Positions 24,930 to 37,441 of a DNA stretch of 64,000 nucleotides are shown one piece after another; positions within the stretch are counted from its first letter, which is position 1; each line of letters opens with the position of its first letter. The DNA is from Lineolata rhizophorae (lineage: Eukaryota; Ascomycota; Dothideomycetes; Lineolatales; Lineolataceae): NCBI GenBank assembly GCA_010093515.1, contig MU001672.1, positions 121,956 to 185,955 of the forward strand, read 5' to 3'. The notes under the pieces were generated by a model. It was not told the origin of the DNA. It saw only the letters and a list, made by a program, of their open reading frames with translations, and searched no databases. Both the position numbers and the translations under genes were made by a program.

Positions 24930-27900
24930 GCGAGAGAACCTTGCGACTATGACTAGAGACGGGTAGGTGATGGAAAACGGTCACACGTAGAAGCTTTGCT
25001 TTTACCTGGCATAGTTCTCTTTTGTTTTGCTTTTTGTTTTGCCACATTTGCATCTTTGGCGGCGCTGCTTTTGTTTTGGTCAGACATTGGAGCGTTATTA
25101 GCGTCTGGCGTAATACGGCCCCTTGGTAACCCTCACAAACTTTTCCTAGAGCCTTGCACCAGTTTTCTTCTACGTGGCGAGAACTTGCTTGCCTCAGATG
25201 TCAGGACCGGCTACAAAAATGGGAGAAGAGAGAAGAGTGCGTTTTTATCATGCTGGCTGCCCCCCCGCGCGACTGTAGTGGCTTAGGATGAGATAACATG
25301 TTGATAATGTTGTGTTTTAGCTGTTTTTGTTTGCCATTTTGTTTTTCCTTCTTCAGTTGGCTTCTTTCTAATGACTTCGTTTCCCTTTTTAATCGACATT
25401 TGCCTTGGGCATGAAGTAGAACACTGTTCCCCGCCACTTGCACTTGCTTCCATGCTATCCTATAGCATATCTTCTGTACAATTCACATATAGTAAGTAGT
25501 GCGGGAAGAAGAAGAGTCTGAGTTTGGTAATACAGCGACAATGCGTCTTTGGCGAACGAAAACACGCGTTGGAAGATCTGCACAGTAAGTCTGATCCACA
25601 GAGATCGTCAGGTACCTTCCATCCGCTCCCCCGTTCTTGCGGGGCCCTAGTGATGAGCAGAGATCGTCGCCGCGCGCACAGTTTCCCCGTGATCGTCAGG
25701 GGCCTTTTTCAAACCGGGCCTGGATTGCGTGTGGGTCCTCCGGTCCTGCCGCGTTGCCCTTTGGTCCGTCCCTTGCAGAAAGCGAACGAAGTGGAGCTGC
25801 CCGCGCGGCTACATACTGATCCCGTGACACGGCCCCTGCTAGGGACCAGGGTAGCTTTGTACCTAGGTACGTGTGAAAGGGTGCCAGGGAGCGAGCGGTG
25901 GGGATGCGAGGTGTGTGAGGATGAGCGTGGGGATGGGCCGGGGAAGGGGCCAAGCAAGGGGTCACGGGACACTTGGGGGACCCCGCAGGTGCACTCACTA
26001 TAGTGTAGGCGGTTGTAAATGATTTGGGGCGGGGGCCGTGATAGGTGGGATAGGTTTGGGTGGGTTCGTTTAAAGTGGAGCGAATGGGTTTGAGGTAAGA
26101 GGGGGGGGGGAAAAATCCTTTTGAGTTTATTTATTGGGAGGGTAGAGGGTACGGGTTGGATTGTGCGAATGGGGAAATTTCGGAGTGGGCTCGGCAGTTG
26201 GGGTCGGGTTTGTGGGGCCACTAGAGTCGGGATGAATGAGAATGAAGTTGTGGTTGGTTGAGGAGATGGGATTGCGGTGTTTGGTTGAGAAGGACTGGGA
26301 AGGGCGTGTGTACAAATCTATCGCCAGTAAGCCGAGTCACGAGTTTTGATTTATTTTCGCTCTACCTCAATAGATGGAATAACGGAGTGAAAGCGGTCGC
26401 AATTAACTACAGAGGCCTCAGACATAGACAGAAATCAGACGGCTATTAGAGTCATGACTGTCCTCAGTTGTTCGTTAGAACTTTACTCTTTAGAACGTTG
26501 AAATGGGTAGTTTCGATTTCCAAGAGGCTAGGACTATGCAATTGGCCTAGCCGCTCCTAGTAGCGCATCACTATGTAGGCTCAAACACAATGTGGGATGA
26601 TGCATCATGTTTAATATCACAATGCACATTAGAAAATCAAAAGAGCAAGGTCTACACAAAATTCGTGCAACAGTAGACAAAATTTGGTAAATGAACTCAT
26701 GCCTTCAATGTTGTTGATAAGTTACCAAAAATAAAAATATAAAATTAAATAAAATCGTAAGTGCTTCTTTGAAGTGGTGCTGTATATCATTTCCAAGCGG
26801 AGAGCACTGGGGTTTGAACCACGCAACTAGATGAAGCTCACTTTCTAAATTTCTTGTATTCCTGTAATTATAAAAGGAGTCGCAGCCGCGGGTAACTGCC
26901 ATTGCTCTATCTTTCTAATCAAGGCGCCACTTGCCAGAATTGAAGACCTCGTTGCGAGTCACGTGAATTATGTTGCATCCTGCTTCACCCATTCCCACGC
27001 GTGATCAGAATGACTTCTACATTGGTGTTGCCAAGAGGAGAAAAAATAATACGACCGTAGCTACTTACAAGGCTCTGAGCTAGCCACTGGTAACCTCCAG
27101 CAACTGGATTACCTATAGATGTTAAGTTCTAGTCTAACCATCATTTCGGCCTACACAAGCCGTACGATTTTCTCAGGAAGTTATTAGTTCCAATACGGCC
27201 CAGCTCAAGTACCTGGTTAAAAGTGGTCGTTCGTAGACCAACTGACAAGCTGGGAAGCCGTTGACGATTCCTGACCACTTGAATACAAAAAAAGATTTGT
27301 TTTCTTCGGCAGTGTCATCTTTGTACACTTACTGATATTGCCACTCGGTTGCGGAATTGTCCAGATTATGAGTTTCCTGCGTCAACCCTTTCAGCAGCAG
27401 GGACGCTTACAGGGAGGAAGCTGAGACATTGTTGTATGTTAGCTTTTGACCTTTGTTTCGAGCCTACCTTAATATGAGATCCGACTTTTTAGAAACTTTG
27501 GTGTCTCAAAATACCACCAACGTGATTCAATGCTTCCTGGAAGATATATAGAGCCATGGCTACATTATTGCTATGTTGCGAGGAATCCGTGTTGGCCGTC
27601 AGGAATAGTGTCAAGTTCGTGTTGTGCGCGCGCACTAGCACAAAAGAAGCTCGGTGAGAGGACAATTGTCGTCACGCCACAAAAACAACAGCCAGGGGCT
27701 AACGTTCTAGATCGTACCCCACGTGCGGAGCGGTCGAGACTACTGCCCGCTGCGTAGTGTCATTTGTCGAAGGTAGAACGTACGAGTGTCGTTCGATTGT
27801 CCGCCAAGGGTAGAGATGACCTTTATAAGAAGACGCTGCTTAGGACATCGCCGGAGGAGAAGCTATTTATTGAAAATTCGCGTTGGTCGTGATTTCACTT

Positions 27901-27977
27901 GACGTGCGAAGCATCAGCTGCACCCCCGGCCCAAGTATTCCGTAATCGTTTGGCAAATTTGTCCTACACTACCCAAC
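24930..27977. other. Intergenic region with AT-rich central block
   Basis: The first few hundred bases are probably the 3' end of the membrane-protein transcript. GC-rich sequence with chance frames follows to about 26.3 kb, then AT-rich DNA to about 27.5 kb with a particularly A/T-rich run at 26725-26760. A B-box-like GGTTCAAACC sits on the minus strand at 26811-26820, but no tRNA cloverleaf can be folded around it. The right end is the promoter side of the bHLH gene. Confidence 0.45.
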
Positions 27978-29008
27978 ATGGAGCCTCTGCGGATGAACTG
28001 GAACATGCAAGCTCAAGGCGCACGCTACAAAGGTGGGTAGAAAAAAAATCTGGTCCCTTTGTATCGCCCCTGTGAATCCCAAGGCGGATATCGGCGACCA
28101 CGAAAATCGACGAATGGCGAGTTGACGAAGGGACAGAATCAGCGAGGCCCCTTGGCCCACGCCCGTCGGATACAGCTTTTCCGACTTCTCCTTTCGGCGG
28201 CGTGCAGAATCACCTGAGAGGACCTGACGGCGCTAGTGTTGCCAATGCCAAATTGGATGATTGGCTGGCGTCTGAATTCTGCACCGACGATGGGCTCTCG
28301 GATGTCCGGCTCCAGGACCAGAGCGATACTTGGACCCCCTGCGGTGTAGACCCCGAACAGTTTTTCTCGCCCCAGATGGGCTCTTTCATCGAATCTCAGC
28401 CAAGCGACTCGTCTGGCAGCGCCAGTCCTTCGTCTCCCTTATTCTCCGACATCGGTAGCATCTCGCCGGCCGAGATAAGTCTGCTGCCGCCGGCCCTCGA
28501 CGGATTTTTCGAGCCTCCAAACGACTTCGCGTCGAGTTTGGAGTCGTTACCCGAAGCCAGCGAGGGAGACTCCGCCGCCGTTTCCCCGGACCGACCGCAG
28601 AGCCATCGCAACGCTGCCGTCGCCACAGCGTCCCAGGCGGAGGAACCCGCGAAGCGCCGGCGTGGTCGTCCTAGGCTGCCGCGGCCCTCGCCCGGCGCCG
28701 TGTCCCGCACGCCCGACAAGGACCACCAGCACTCTTCGCCGCGCCACCGCGTCCCTCACACGCAGGTCGAACGCAAGTACCGCGAGAACCTCAACGCCGA
28801 GCTGGAGCGTCTGCGCGGCGCGATCCCGATGCTGCCGTGCCTGGAGACGGGCGGCCCCTCGTCTCGGCCCAGCAAGGCGACGGTCCTGGCGGCGGCGATC
28901 CAGTACATCGGCACCATGGAGGCTCGGCGCGACCAGATGCTGGCCGAGCTCGAGCGGCTGCGTGGCCTGTCCTACGTCGACCCGGCGCGACCTACCGTCG
29001 GATGGTAG
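27978..29008 (+). CDS. bHLH transcription factor with SREBP-like basic region
   Basis: Exons 27978-28032 and 28176-29008 encode 295 aa; the 143-nt intron runs GTGGGT...ACAG and the joined frame is open. The N-terminal 200 residues are acidic and Ser/Pro-rich, typical of an activation region. A basic patch KRRRGRPRLPRPSPG precedes the bHLH at about residues 205-265. The basic region HTQVERKYRENLNAELERLR carries the His, Glu and Arg that read an E-box, and the Tyr characteristic of SREBP-type factors. Helix 2 (PSKATVLAAAIQYIGTMEA) continues into a leucine-rich helix. No downstream membrane segments exist, so unlike true SREBPs it is soluble and needs no proteolytic release. Target genes cannot be inferred from the sequence. 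Confidence 0.88.
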
Positions 29009-29256
29009 AGAAATGTCGAGTATACCGTCTGAGCCTGTGACGAGTTCCGGCTGGCCCGGTCGCGTAAGGCGAATACTTTTGGCTGCAAATGGAGGAATAG
29101 TTGCGACGCGTATCACAAAACGCCAAGGGTGGCCGGCCATCTACTATGCTCTCCCTACACCAATGTTTCGTTTGTTAAATTTGACGTTCTAGCCCTTGTG
29201 GCGAACTGAAAGACCAGTGTTGTTTCACGTCAAGAGTGCGGAGTACGTCGCTTCGT

Positions 29257-29285
29257 ACCGGAGTCAACTCCGGCATGACTCCGGT
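29257..29285. repeat. Inverted repeat ACCGGAGTCA / TGACTCCGGT
   Basis: Perfect 10-bp arms at 29257-29266 and 29276-29285 with a 9-base spacer that itself contains ACTCCGG. It could be a transcript hairpin at the 3' end of the bHLH gene or a regulatory site. Role unknown. Confidence 0.85.
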
Positions 29286-30068
29286 GTCTAATTGGTCTTG
29301 CTTGATATCCCTTCCAGTGTTACGGAGTCGCCATCTCGACTTCCCCGCCTTTTAAATTTCTCGCTTGTTCTCTCTACCTGCGTCTTTCAGGCTATTTTTA
29401 CAATTTTGCTGAGTTTCGTCATCTACGCCCTGACATGCCATTGGGTTGCCCAGGCATCTACTGGTATAGAGATGACGGAGGTTAATGTCTAACGTCTTGC
29501 CAAGTGGCAAAGATGGTGGAATTTTTCCTCTTTTTTTCCCCTCCACAAATGCCCAAGGAAGAATCTAGGGCCTGAGAGGACTATTCCTAGATTGTAGTGA
29601 AGACTAGTCCTGTCCTATCCACTGCATCGCTCCTCTGTAGTCTTCGCTCGTGCTCTATACCTTTGCGATATACAGCGAGCCTGTACTGAGTATTGGAACT
29701 CACGGAAGGAATGGCTCAGTAAGGAATGTTCACTAATGGAGAGCGCTAGAGCCATTTAATGCCAATATATTCTGATTTTGAACGTTGTAGATAAAGAGTT
29801 CTCCACCGATTACTATGGGAGAGCATCTGAGACTGGGGATAGCATGAAAACTATGCCTTGGACCATCATTTGTGCATCTTTTTGCGATTCTCTTCATTTT
29901 GCAAAACCGTATGACATGTTCCTAAGCTGCGAAACTAAGTGTATTCGCGCACTTGCTTCCATTTGAGTAGCGCCATACCAACGAAGGGATTGAACCTCCG
30001 GAGTTCTCTGATTGGCTACCGAGACGGGACTCTGATCACGTGCGGCGCGTCTTCGCTTGAACCCACCA

Positions 30069-30074
30069 ACGCGT
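30069..30074. promoter_or_regulatory. MCB-type box ACGCGT upstream of RAD51
   Basis: Exact ACGCGT palindrome 184 bases before the RAD51 ATG. It is the MluI cell-cycle box recognised by MBF, known to control S-phase and repair genes in yeasts. Function here is inferred from position. Confidence 0.45.
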
Positions 30075-30206
30075 CTACCTGTTGACTGTGGCGCGTCACC
30101 TTGCCACCCTCCGTCCCACATTGCCGGTCGACTGAACTCTGCACTGTGCATAATGTCTTCGTACTAAGTTTCTAAGCTGCAATACAGTCTAGAGCTGATT
30201 CTCCAA

Positions 30207-30212
30207 ACGCGT
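30207..30212. promoter_or_regulatory. Second MCB-type box ACGCGT upstream of RAD51
   Basis: A second exact ACGCGT, 46 bases before the RAD51 ATG. Two copies within 150 bases of each other in front of a recombination gene are more suggestive than one. Confidence 0.45.
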
Positions 30213-30252
30213 TTTCCGTTCTTTCCCGATTCAAGGCCCAAATTCGCCGAAG

Positions 30253-31497
30253 ATGAGCAACGAAGACCCGCACGTCAGCGAGGAGGACGCCAACATGGGC
30301 GCACCAGGAGCGCCCACGCCGCTATCTGCGCTTGAGGTATGTCCGTTGCTCTTGATTGCGAGACTGAAGTCTATATGTAATTTTGCGAAGGATTTGGCGT
30401 TGATCAAGACTTTACGTTGAATAGGGCATGAACGGTTTGACAGCACGAGACATCAAGCTCATCGTCGACGGCGGATTTCACACGGTCGAATCGGTCGCAT
30501 ATACACCTAGACGAGTGCTCGAGCAGATCAAAGGGATATCAGAGCAGAAGGCCGGAAAGATTTTGGCAGAAGGTGTGTCGACCTATGAATAATGGATGTT
30601 AGGATAAACTGAGTACTAAAGGCGCGTATAGCATCAAAACTGGTGCCCTTAGGCTTCACGACGGCCACGGAAATGCACATGCGACGTAGTGAGCTTATAT
30701 CAATCACGACGGGATCGAAGCAGCTGGATACGCTCCTTGCGGGAGGTATTGAGACAGGCTCAATAACGGAAATCTTCGGCGAGTTCAGAACCGGGAAAAG
30801 CCAGCTGTGTCATACCCTGGCAGTAACTTGCCAGTTGCCCTTCGACATGGGCGGCGGTGAAGGCAAATGCCTATATATCGACACTGAAGGCACATTTCGG
30901 TACGTAGCTATCGATCGACATGAACGCCTACGATTCTGACATTGGAAGCATAGACCAGTTCGTTGTCTTGCTGTGGCCAATCGCTTTGGCCTCTCCGGTG
31001 AAGAAGTTCTAGACAACATCGCCTATGCCCGTGCCTACAACTCTGATCACCAGCTCCAGCTTCTCAATCAAGCAGCATCCATGATGACCGAGACGCGCTT
31101 TTCTCTTCTCGTCGTCGACTCGGCTACCTCACTGTACCGTACCGACTTCATGGGTCGTGGCGAACTTTCGGCGCGCCAAGTACACCTCGCCAAGTTCATG
31201 CGCACGCTGCAGCGCCTCGCAGACGAGTTCGGCATCGCGGTCGTGATTACGAACCAAGTCGTCGCCCAAGTGGATGGAGGCCCTAGTGCTATGTTCAATC
31301 CGGACCCGAAGAAGCCTATTGGTGGCAACATTATTGCGCACTCAAGCACGACACGGTTGAGCTTGAAAAAGGGCCGCGGAGAGACAAGAATTTGCAAGAT
31401 TTATGACAGTCCGTGTTTGCCGGAAAGCGATTGCATGTTCGCAATTCACGAGGACGGAATTGGAGACCCAACCCCGAAGGAGATGGAGAAGGATTGA
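30253..31497 (+). CDS. RAD51: RAD51 recombinase
   Basis: Exons 30253-30336, 30425-30572, 30632-30899 and 30954-31497 encode 347 aa, a normal length for RAD51. It forms ATP-dependent filaments on single-stranded DNA and drives strand exchange in homologous recombination, in the nucleus. Helix-hairpin-helix-like N-terminal residues (about 28-80, with [13 protein letters not shown]) precede the RecA core. Walker A is GEFRTGKS at 127-134, the same numbering as human RAD51. Walker B is LLVVDS ending at about residue 223. The stretches [20 protein letters not shown] and [20 protein letters not shown] are near-invariant in the family. All introns have GT...AG ends and consistent phases. Two ACGCGT boxes lie upstream. 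No key residue is missing. Confidence 0.97.
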
Positions 31498-32270
31498 AGT
31501 GCAAGGTTGACCTAGAGGAACTAGGTCGTAGTATTGTCTGATTTTCTGGCGTGCGTTCTCTAGGACGGAAGGTGTATACGGGGTTTTGAGATAACTGCTA
31601 AGGTGGAAGGTAGGTTACTTAGGCATTGTTGCATAGAGCGGCGTGAACATTAAGCATAAATTAGAGTAATGCATGGCCAAATGGAATCTTCCCAAATTCG
31701 TGCTAATTGTTGAAGACACAAATCACAAAATACGCAGCTATATACCGAGCCCTATCTCCCATTCTTATGCTTGAAGCTGAGAAATTTGGAACATGCGAAC
31801 GCGACTATTTGACTTCGGTGCTACCTACTCCTTGTAATTGTTAGGATTCGCAGGAAACTGATAGACATGTCTCGGCTTTCTAAATGTAAAATGTGGATTT
31901 TTATTTAGTGTTTTGGAAGGTTTTGGTAATCCCACGAGCAGTGGATCTATGTAAGGACTTTACAATGGAGTGTTAGAGGCTATTATCTCTCGAAGCCTTT
32001 AAAATTGAGGGAAGTTTTCTACGGAAGTAATAATTGGGTTCCTGTTTACAGGCACAGTTACCCATTCACTTATACTCTGAAAGGGGCCTGCTGCGCCACA
32101 CTGTGGCGCTTCTGCCAATTCTGTTGTGCTTTTTTGCTGGAGAGTCCGTGCACTACCTTGGCGTTTGTTGATCGCGCCCCGTCGCCCCAGGCTCAATGCC
32201 TTCTCCACGACCGTAATACAGCCACATCCCAACGTCGCCTCCCTTGTACCGTCGCCCGTACGCGGCTGCG
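31498..32270. other. Intergenic spacer RAD51-NUP120
   Basis: About 770 bases, AT-rich in the first 500, between two genes in the same orientation. It should hold the RAD51 3' end and the NUP120 promoter. Nothing else was recognised. Confidence 0.6.
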
Positions 32271-35200
32271 ATGGCGTCGCCAACGGTGCCTTACCTCTAC
32301 CGCGAAACGCGGCTCAATCTCGATCCCGCAGATCCCACGGCAGCCGTTTCGATCGCGCTCCGCGCGCAGCAAGCCAAGCGCAAGACGGGCGTCGAGAGCT
32401 ACGTCGGGCAGGACGAGGGCGCCTTCGAGCGTCGCCACATTGCCGCTGAAGCGTCCATCTTCTTCCGATCGTCGTCGCCGCAGCAGCGCGAGAATGGCGC
32501 CGGCAAGTCGCCGCGCAGCATCCTCTGGCGCGTGCTCGATGGCCGGCGCGTGCTCGAGCTCCAGGCCGTGGACCTGTACCAGTCGCAACACGCCAAGCAC
32601 GATGCACTCGTGACACTGGCGCTTCACTTCCCCGCGCCTATCCGGCCGTTTGGCCTTGCGTTTGCGGATCTGGAGAGGGATGGGATAGTCGTGTTCGCGC
32701 TCACGGAGGGCTCGATGTCATCCGCGCTGTTATACACGATTACGATTTGGAGCGAGTTTTTCGTCAAGTTGGGGGCCACGGAAGTGGACGTTGGGGAGTG
32801 GTGCAAAACCTTTGCGCCGTCAAGCTTTAGCTTACGGTCCCCATATAAGATGGTGGCCGCGGGACCATGGGAGTTGTTAATCTCAACAGACGACGGCGGA
32901 ATGCTGAGGCTTACAAGAGAACCGGGACAAGATGGTACGATTTTATTCTTTCGAATCTGTCTGTGTCGAGATAAATTTGCTAACCATGTCCTTAGGAGGT
33001 TCTAATTGGCGAGAGACCTTATTTGCTGATGGCGGTTGGAAGACATCCCTCCGCGGCCTAGTGGGGTGGAAAGGACACAATTCAATTCCTTACAACGGCC
33101 TCGATCTCGAACCTGCTACGGTTGCCGCGATTGCATTGTCTCCGGATACGGACCACATCTTCACTGTCTCTCTGAATCACACGCTTAAGGCATGGAATCT
33201 TCGAACCGGGAAGATCGGGGTTCAAACGGATCTCTTGGGCAGGCAATTAGACCCACAGAAGGCGCCGACTTATACTCTGCCCCCAGGACAGCAACAATTG
33301 ATGCAAATCTTGGAAGTGTGGGGCACGTCAGAAGGTGATGAATACTTTGTGGTCACGTACTCCCCACAACAGCAGCGTTTCAAGTTCTGGGGCATCCGAG
33401 ACGCCGATTCCGCATTTCAAGGTATTCGAGATATTCACTCGGAACTATCATTCATTCCACCTTTAGAAGATCTTATGAATACGACCGTTTGGAACGTGGA
33501 AGACTTCTATATTAAATCAGGCCAAGGGTGGAGGAATTCACAAATGTGGATACGAGTAAGGTCCGGGGCAAACTGCAGGGTGTTCCATCTGTTTTTCGAT
33601 TTGTTCGATGATGAAGCCGACCTGCGGGAAAATTGGAAGAACAACTGGTCTTGTGTAGACCAGGGCGGTACGACAGTTGTCGAACTGCGGCATCATCCTG
33701 ATCTACCGCGAAAAGTAGAGTTACAGAATGACTCACTACACCTACACAGTGTGACGGAGAGGTGGCTGGGTTTCCTGCTTCATCCTGGAAGGTTCACTAT
33801 CCCGACGCTGGAGACATCTCTTACTGTATATTGCCGAGGCAAAAAGCTCCGGGATCAAACTGTTTGCTCGGACAAGGTGCCGCTTAAGGAGAGGATTTGC
33901 ACGGCTATCGCCTTATCGGTGCAGCAAAAAGGACATTTTAATTATGACCAGCAGGAACAACAGGTCCACAGTGAATGGAACGTGTACTATCTCATCATCA
34001 AGGATCTACACCGTCAGAGAGGAGAGGCACTGGCGCTAGCATACGACAATGAACTGGACATGCCATGGCTCGTTCTCTCCGACTACGTCTCTTGCATACG
34101 GCAGTGCAGCGAGAATGAAATCCTTACTTTGAACAGTTCGGTCCTTTTGGATGTGGATCCGAATGAGTCTGACCTTCCTATTATCCAAAGCCTGCAAAAC
34201 CAGAAGTCAGTCATGGTTGCAGCCCTGCTGAACGCAGGGCAAATATTACGGCATTCCTTCTCCGAAGCTTTTCAGGAACACTTGAAGAGGGCTCTCTTGT
34301 TTGAGATTCTCCAAGAACCTTCAGTTTCAGTACCCGACCGAATTAAGCGCTTTGCAAGCAATTGCGGCCTCGAAGACGAACTGTCCGACGAAATCGTCAG
34401 CAGAACCGCCGAGTGCTTTGGTGGGGAGAAAGAAATTCGGCATCTGTCGAAAGCGCTGTTTTTCGAAGCTGTCTCGCGTCTAAAAGAAGAGCCACATGGT
34501 CGCAGGACATCCTGGGAATCGACGAGATATGGAGCGAAGATGCTGATTCGCGGCGCACACGAGACGCTGCAACTCGGCACCGAAATCCTTCTGAATCTTC
34601 TCCTTTTAACTGTCTTTATGAAGGTGGAGTACGAAGAAACGAATCGCTTGCACAAAGATTTCGACGCATGCGACATTTTCGTCGAGCTAGTCACCCAGCT
34701 GCGCGAACACGCGGTCCTGTCCTGGCTCGCATCTAAAGTTCGCACCGAGCCGCGCCGGCATAATCACCGTCGCTCTTCAGACGGCGAGGCTGCTCTATCC
34801 AGTAGTGTCCAATCCACTGCTGACTCATCATCTACTGGCACGACTAGCACCCTCCTTGAGTCACTCTTCGTCGGTGACTGGGCCGGCCTTCCGGCGCCGT
34901 CTATGCCACTTTCGGCTCTTGTAGGATACTGGTGCCGCACCTGGACATACGGTGCAGACTTGAGCCGGCAGTATGATCCCATCACAGAATTCATTATGGG
35001 CAGCCTGCTTAAGTCGGGAAATGCGGATTTGGCGGCTGAATTCGAACCATATTTGCCACGCTCGGCTTGGGGCGCGTATTTGAGGGGTAGGCTCTGCTTA
35101 ATGGAGGCAAACTGGGTGAAAGCAGGGTGGGAATTCAAGAAGGGAGCGTACGCGCTTGCATTTGGGGGCTCCAAGATCAAAAGGTATGACACCAGTTACT

Positions 35201-36289
35201 TGCTGGATGTCGAGGAACGCGATTTTTTCTCCGAAGGCCTGCCGCGATACTACCGTCACATTCTCAACCTCTTCTCGCGATACCGGCAGCACTCGTTTGT
35301 CATAGAGTTCGCTCAGTTGGCGTTAAGGTCGTTTCCGGTGAATGCAGCAATGGTGAGTCGATTGATGTAAAATGCATGATAGCCGGTCCTAATTCATTCG
35401 ACTACAGGACGAGCCGACGCGATCTATGAGAAGCGATATCCTGTCCCAGTTGTTCAGCGCCTCTATACATACCAACAAGTTTGACGAAGCATACTCAGCA
35501 TTGACGCTATACAGCGACCATGCACTGTAAGTCAACTATCGCCAATCCTACTAAACAGGCTCAACTAACTATGGGCTTAGCCGTAAATCCGCCCTCCGCA
35601 CCCTGATTCAGCACATAATAACCGCCTCCCACCAACCCTCTCTACTCCTTCACTATCCCTTCGCCTCTCTTCAGAACGATGTCGACGACGTCCTTTCCTC
35701 GCTCGCGCATTCTCCGCCCTCTTTCCCATCCCCTACGTCATCATCTCTCACCTTCTCCTCTACCTACACACCCTTAGGTGCGGCTTCCTTACCTTTCCAC
35801 AAGGCTCTCTATGCTTGGCGCGTAGCACGCAATGACTTCCGCGGAGCCGCTGCTGCGCTGTATGAACGCGGATCCTTGCTCAAGCGCGCCGTCCGCCGCG
35901 GCAACTCCACAGGTAAAGTGACTGCCGCAACAAGCAACTTAAACGAAGCACTCGTCGAGAACTACGTGCTTTTGATCAATTTGTTGGCTAGTGTCTCCGT
36001 GGAGCAAGCGTGGGTGCTTGTGGCGGGAACGAGCGTGGGAGGGGTTTCGACTGGAGCTGGCATCGGAAATCCAAACGATGGCGACGTGTCTATGGACGGC
36101 GCGAGCGGCGATGCAAGTGCAGGCGTGAAGATGTTTGGTGTGGCGAAGCAGGCCAAGAGGAAAGTGGTCACGCTAGAGGATGTGAGGAGGGAGTACCAAG
36201 AGGAGTTGGATCGGGCAGCGGCTATCGAGCAGGGGAGGTTTGCTTTTGCAGCTCCGGGTGGAGGTGGGGATGAAATGGATGTTTTATGA
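32271..36289 (+). CDS. NUP120: Nucleoporin NUP120 / Nup160, Y-complex subunit
   Basis: Exons 32271-32934, 32996-35352, 35408-35526 and 35581-36289 encode 1282 aa, close to other filamentous-fungal Nup120 proteins. Introns are 54-61 nt with GT...AG ends and matched phases. The N-terminal third is a beta-propeller, recognisable by the Nup120/160 block with TVAAIALSPDTDHIFTVSL and NHTLKAWNLRTGK around residues 250-300. The rest is alpha-helical repeat. The protein belongs to the Nup84/Nup107-160 Y complex that builds the nuclear pore scaffold. The C-terminus ends with a Gly-rich acidic tail. The start is the first ATG of the frame, followed by ASPTVPYLYRETRL, a typical beginning. No signs of truncation. 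Confidence in the family is high; it rests on recalled similarity, since no short catalytic motif exists. Confidence 0.9.
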
Positions 36290-37441
36290 ACGGTACTTGG
36301 GCCTGAATGCCCGAGGCGCTGTAAGCGAAGGTGTAGTAAGATTGAGCCCAAAGGCATGCCGGAAGCACTGTATGAGATAGTATTTGATAATCGACCTGAT
36401 ACACCGATTGCGGCCTTGCAGACAAGGCTCAACACCAGATACCAGATACCACGACTCCCGAAAAGGAGGAGAGCATAGACTAGTGCGTATTGTCCGCAAG
36501 TGATACACTGCCTTATGCACCTAATGTGGGTTGTTACACTGACATGGCAGAACCACCTTTTACAACCCTGCCCCTAGCCTCCATGTATCACTAGCTACTT
36601 ACTTGCCGTCTTGGTTATTAGGGGCCTCGATACGCTAGGATTTACTTCCACCATAACCCTATCGTAAGGCCTAGTTAGTTTCAATCACGGATTGTCCCGT
36701 GAGGTACTAGGCTAGATGCCAAGTATTTAATTCAAACAACGTAGGCATTGATCCCGTCTTCCATTCTAACTGTACGAATGCGGGACACGCTCTGCGACCA
36801 AAATTGCGTCGGCATGGCTCATACTCGATTTTATATCGAACCAAACTTATGCCACTCATGCCTTCTCCCACACCATCGTAGCCGCCAGGCTCTGGTCTTG
36901 TCGATTTGATTGGAGGTGACATAAATTGGGTGGTGTAACAACCTCGGCAGCGCAAGGCTGGAAAGCCACAAACGCCCACTCGAGCGCTGAGGGCGAACTC
37001 TAGCATATCAGCCTTGCGACAATTATCCTATTTTGTCGCCACTGCTTATCGCGACCACGGCTAAAGATGACTATGATAGCAAAGCTTAGGCAAATAAAAT
37101 TGTGTAATGGTGCTACTGGGCGTTCCAATAGATGCTGTTTCTAACTACGTCTTGGATATCATGGCGTCAACTACTAGTTAGGTATTATATTGAGTGGCGT
37201 TTATTGAGGAGTACGGTAACTTCCGCTAGGCTCAGCTGCTGATTGAAAATAGTAATAGAATCCCGCAACAGGTGAAATCGTTAAAGTTCAGCCTTGCACT
37301 GCATTTGGTCGCCTGATCCAGTCGTTCCTACCGCTAACGGATATATTATACTGGCGCAGACCCACCCAAAGGAACAATTCGCATTTAACATGACTTTTTT
37401 ATTCGTTGATCGCTACAGTTGTTGTGCGAAAGACGTCCGGC
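36290..37441. other. Intergenic spacer NUP120-HET gene
   Basis: About 1.15 kb without a gene. An A/T-rich ATATATTATA element at about 37342-37351 lies 91 bases before the HET-gene ATG and could serve as a TATA-like element. Nothing else was recognised. Confidence 0.5.

Larger units (their letters stand above)
29009..30252. other. Intergenic region and RAD51 promoter
   Basis: A spacer of 1.24 kb between two plus-strand genes. It contains a 10-bp perfect inverted repeat at 29257-29285 and two ACGCGT boxes near the right end. The short open frames have no recognisable products. Confidence 0.6.

Noticed and set aside
29961-30060. Possible tRNA on the minus strand (GGTTCAATCC B-box-like)
   Set aside because: A T-arm can be paired, but no acceptor stem, D-arm or anticodon arm fits at tRNA spacing.
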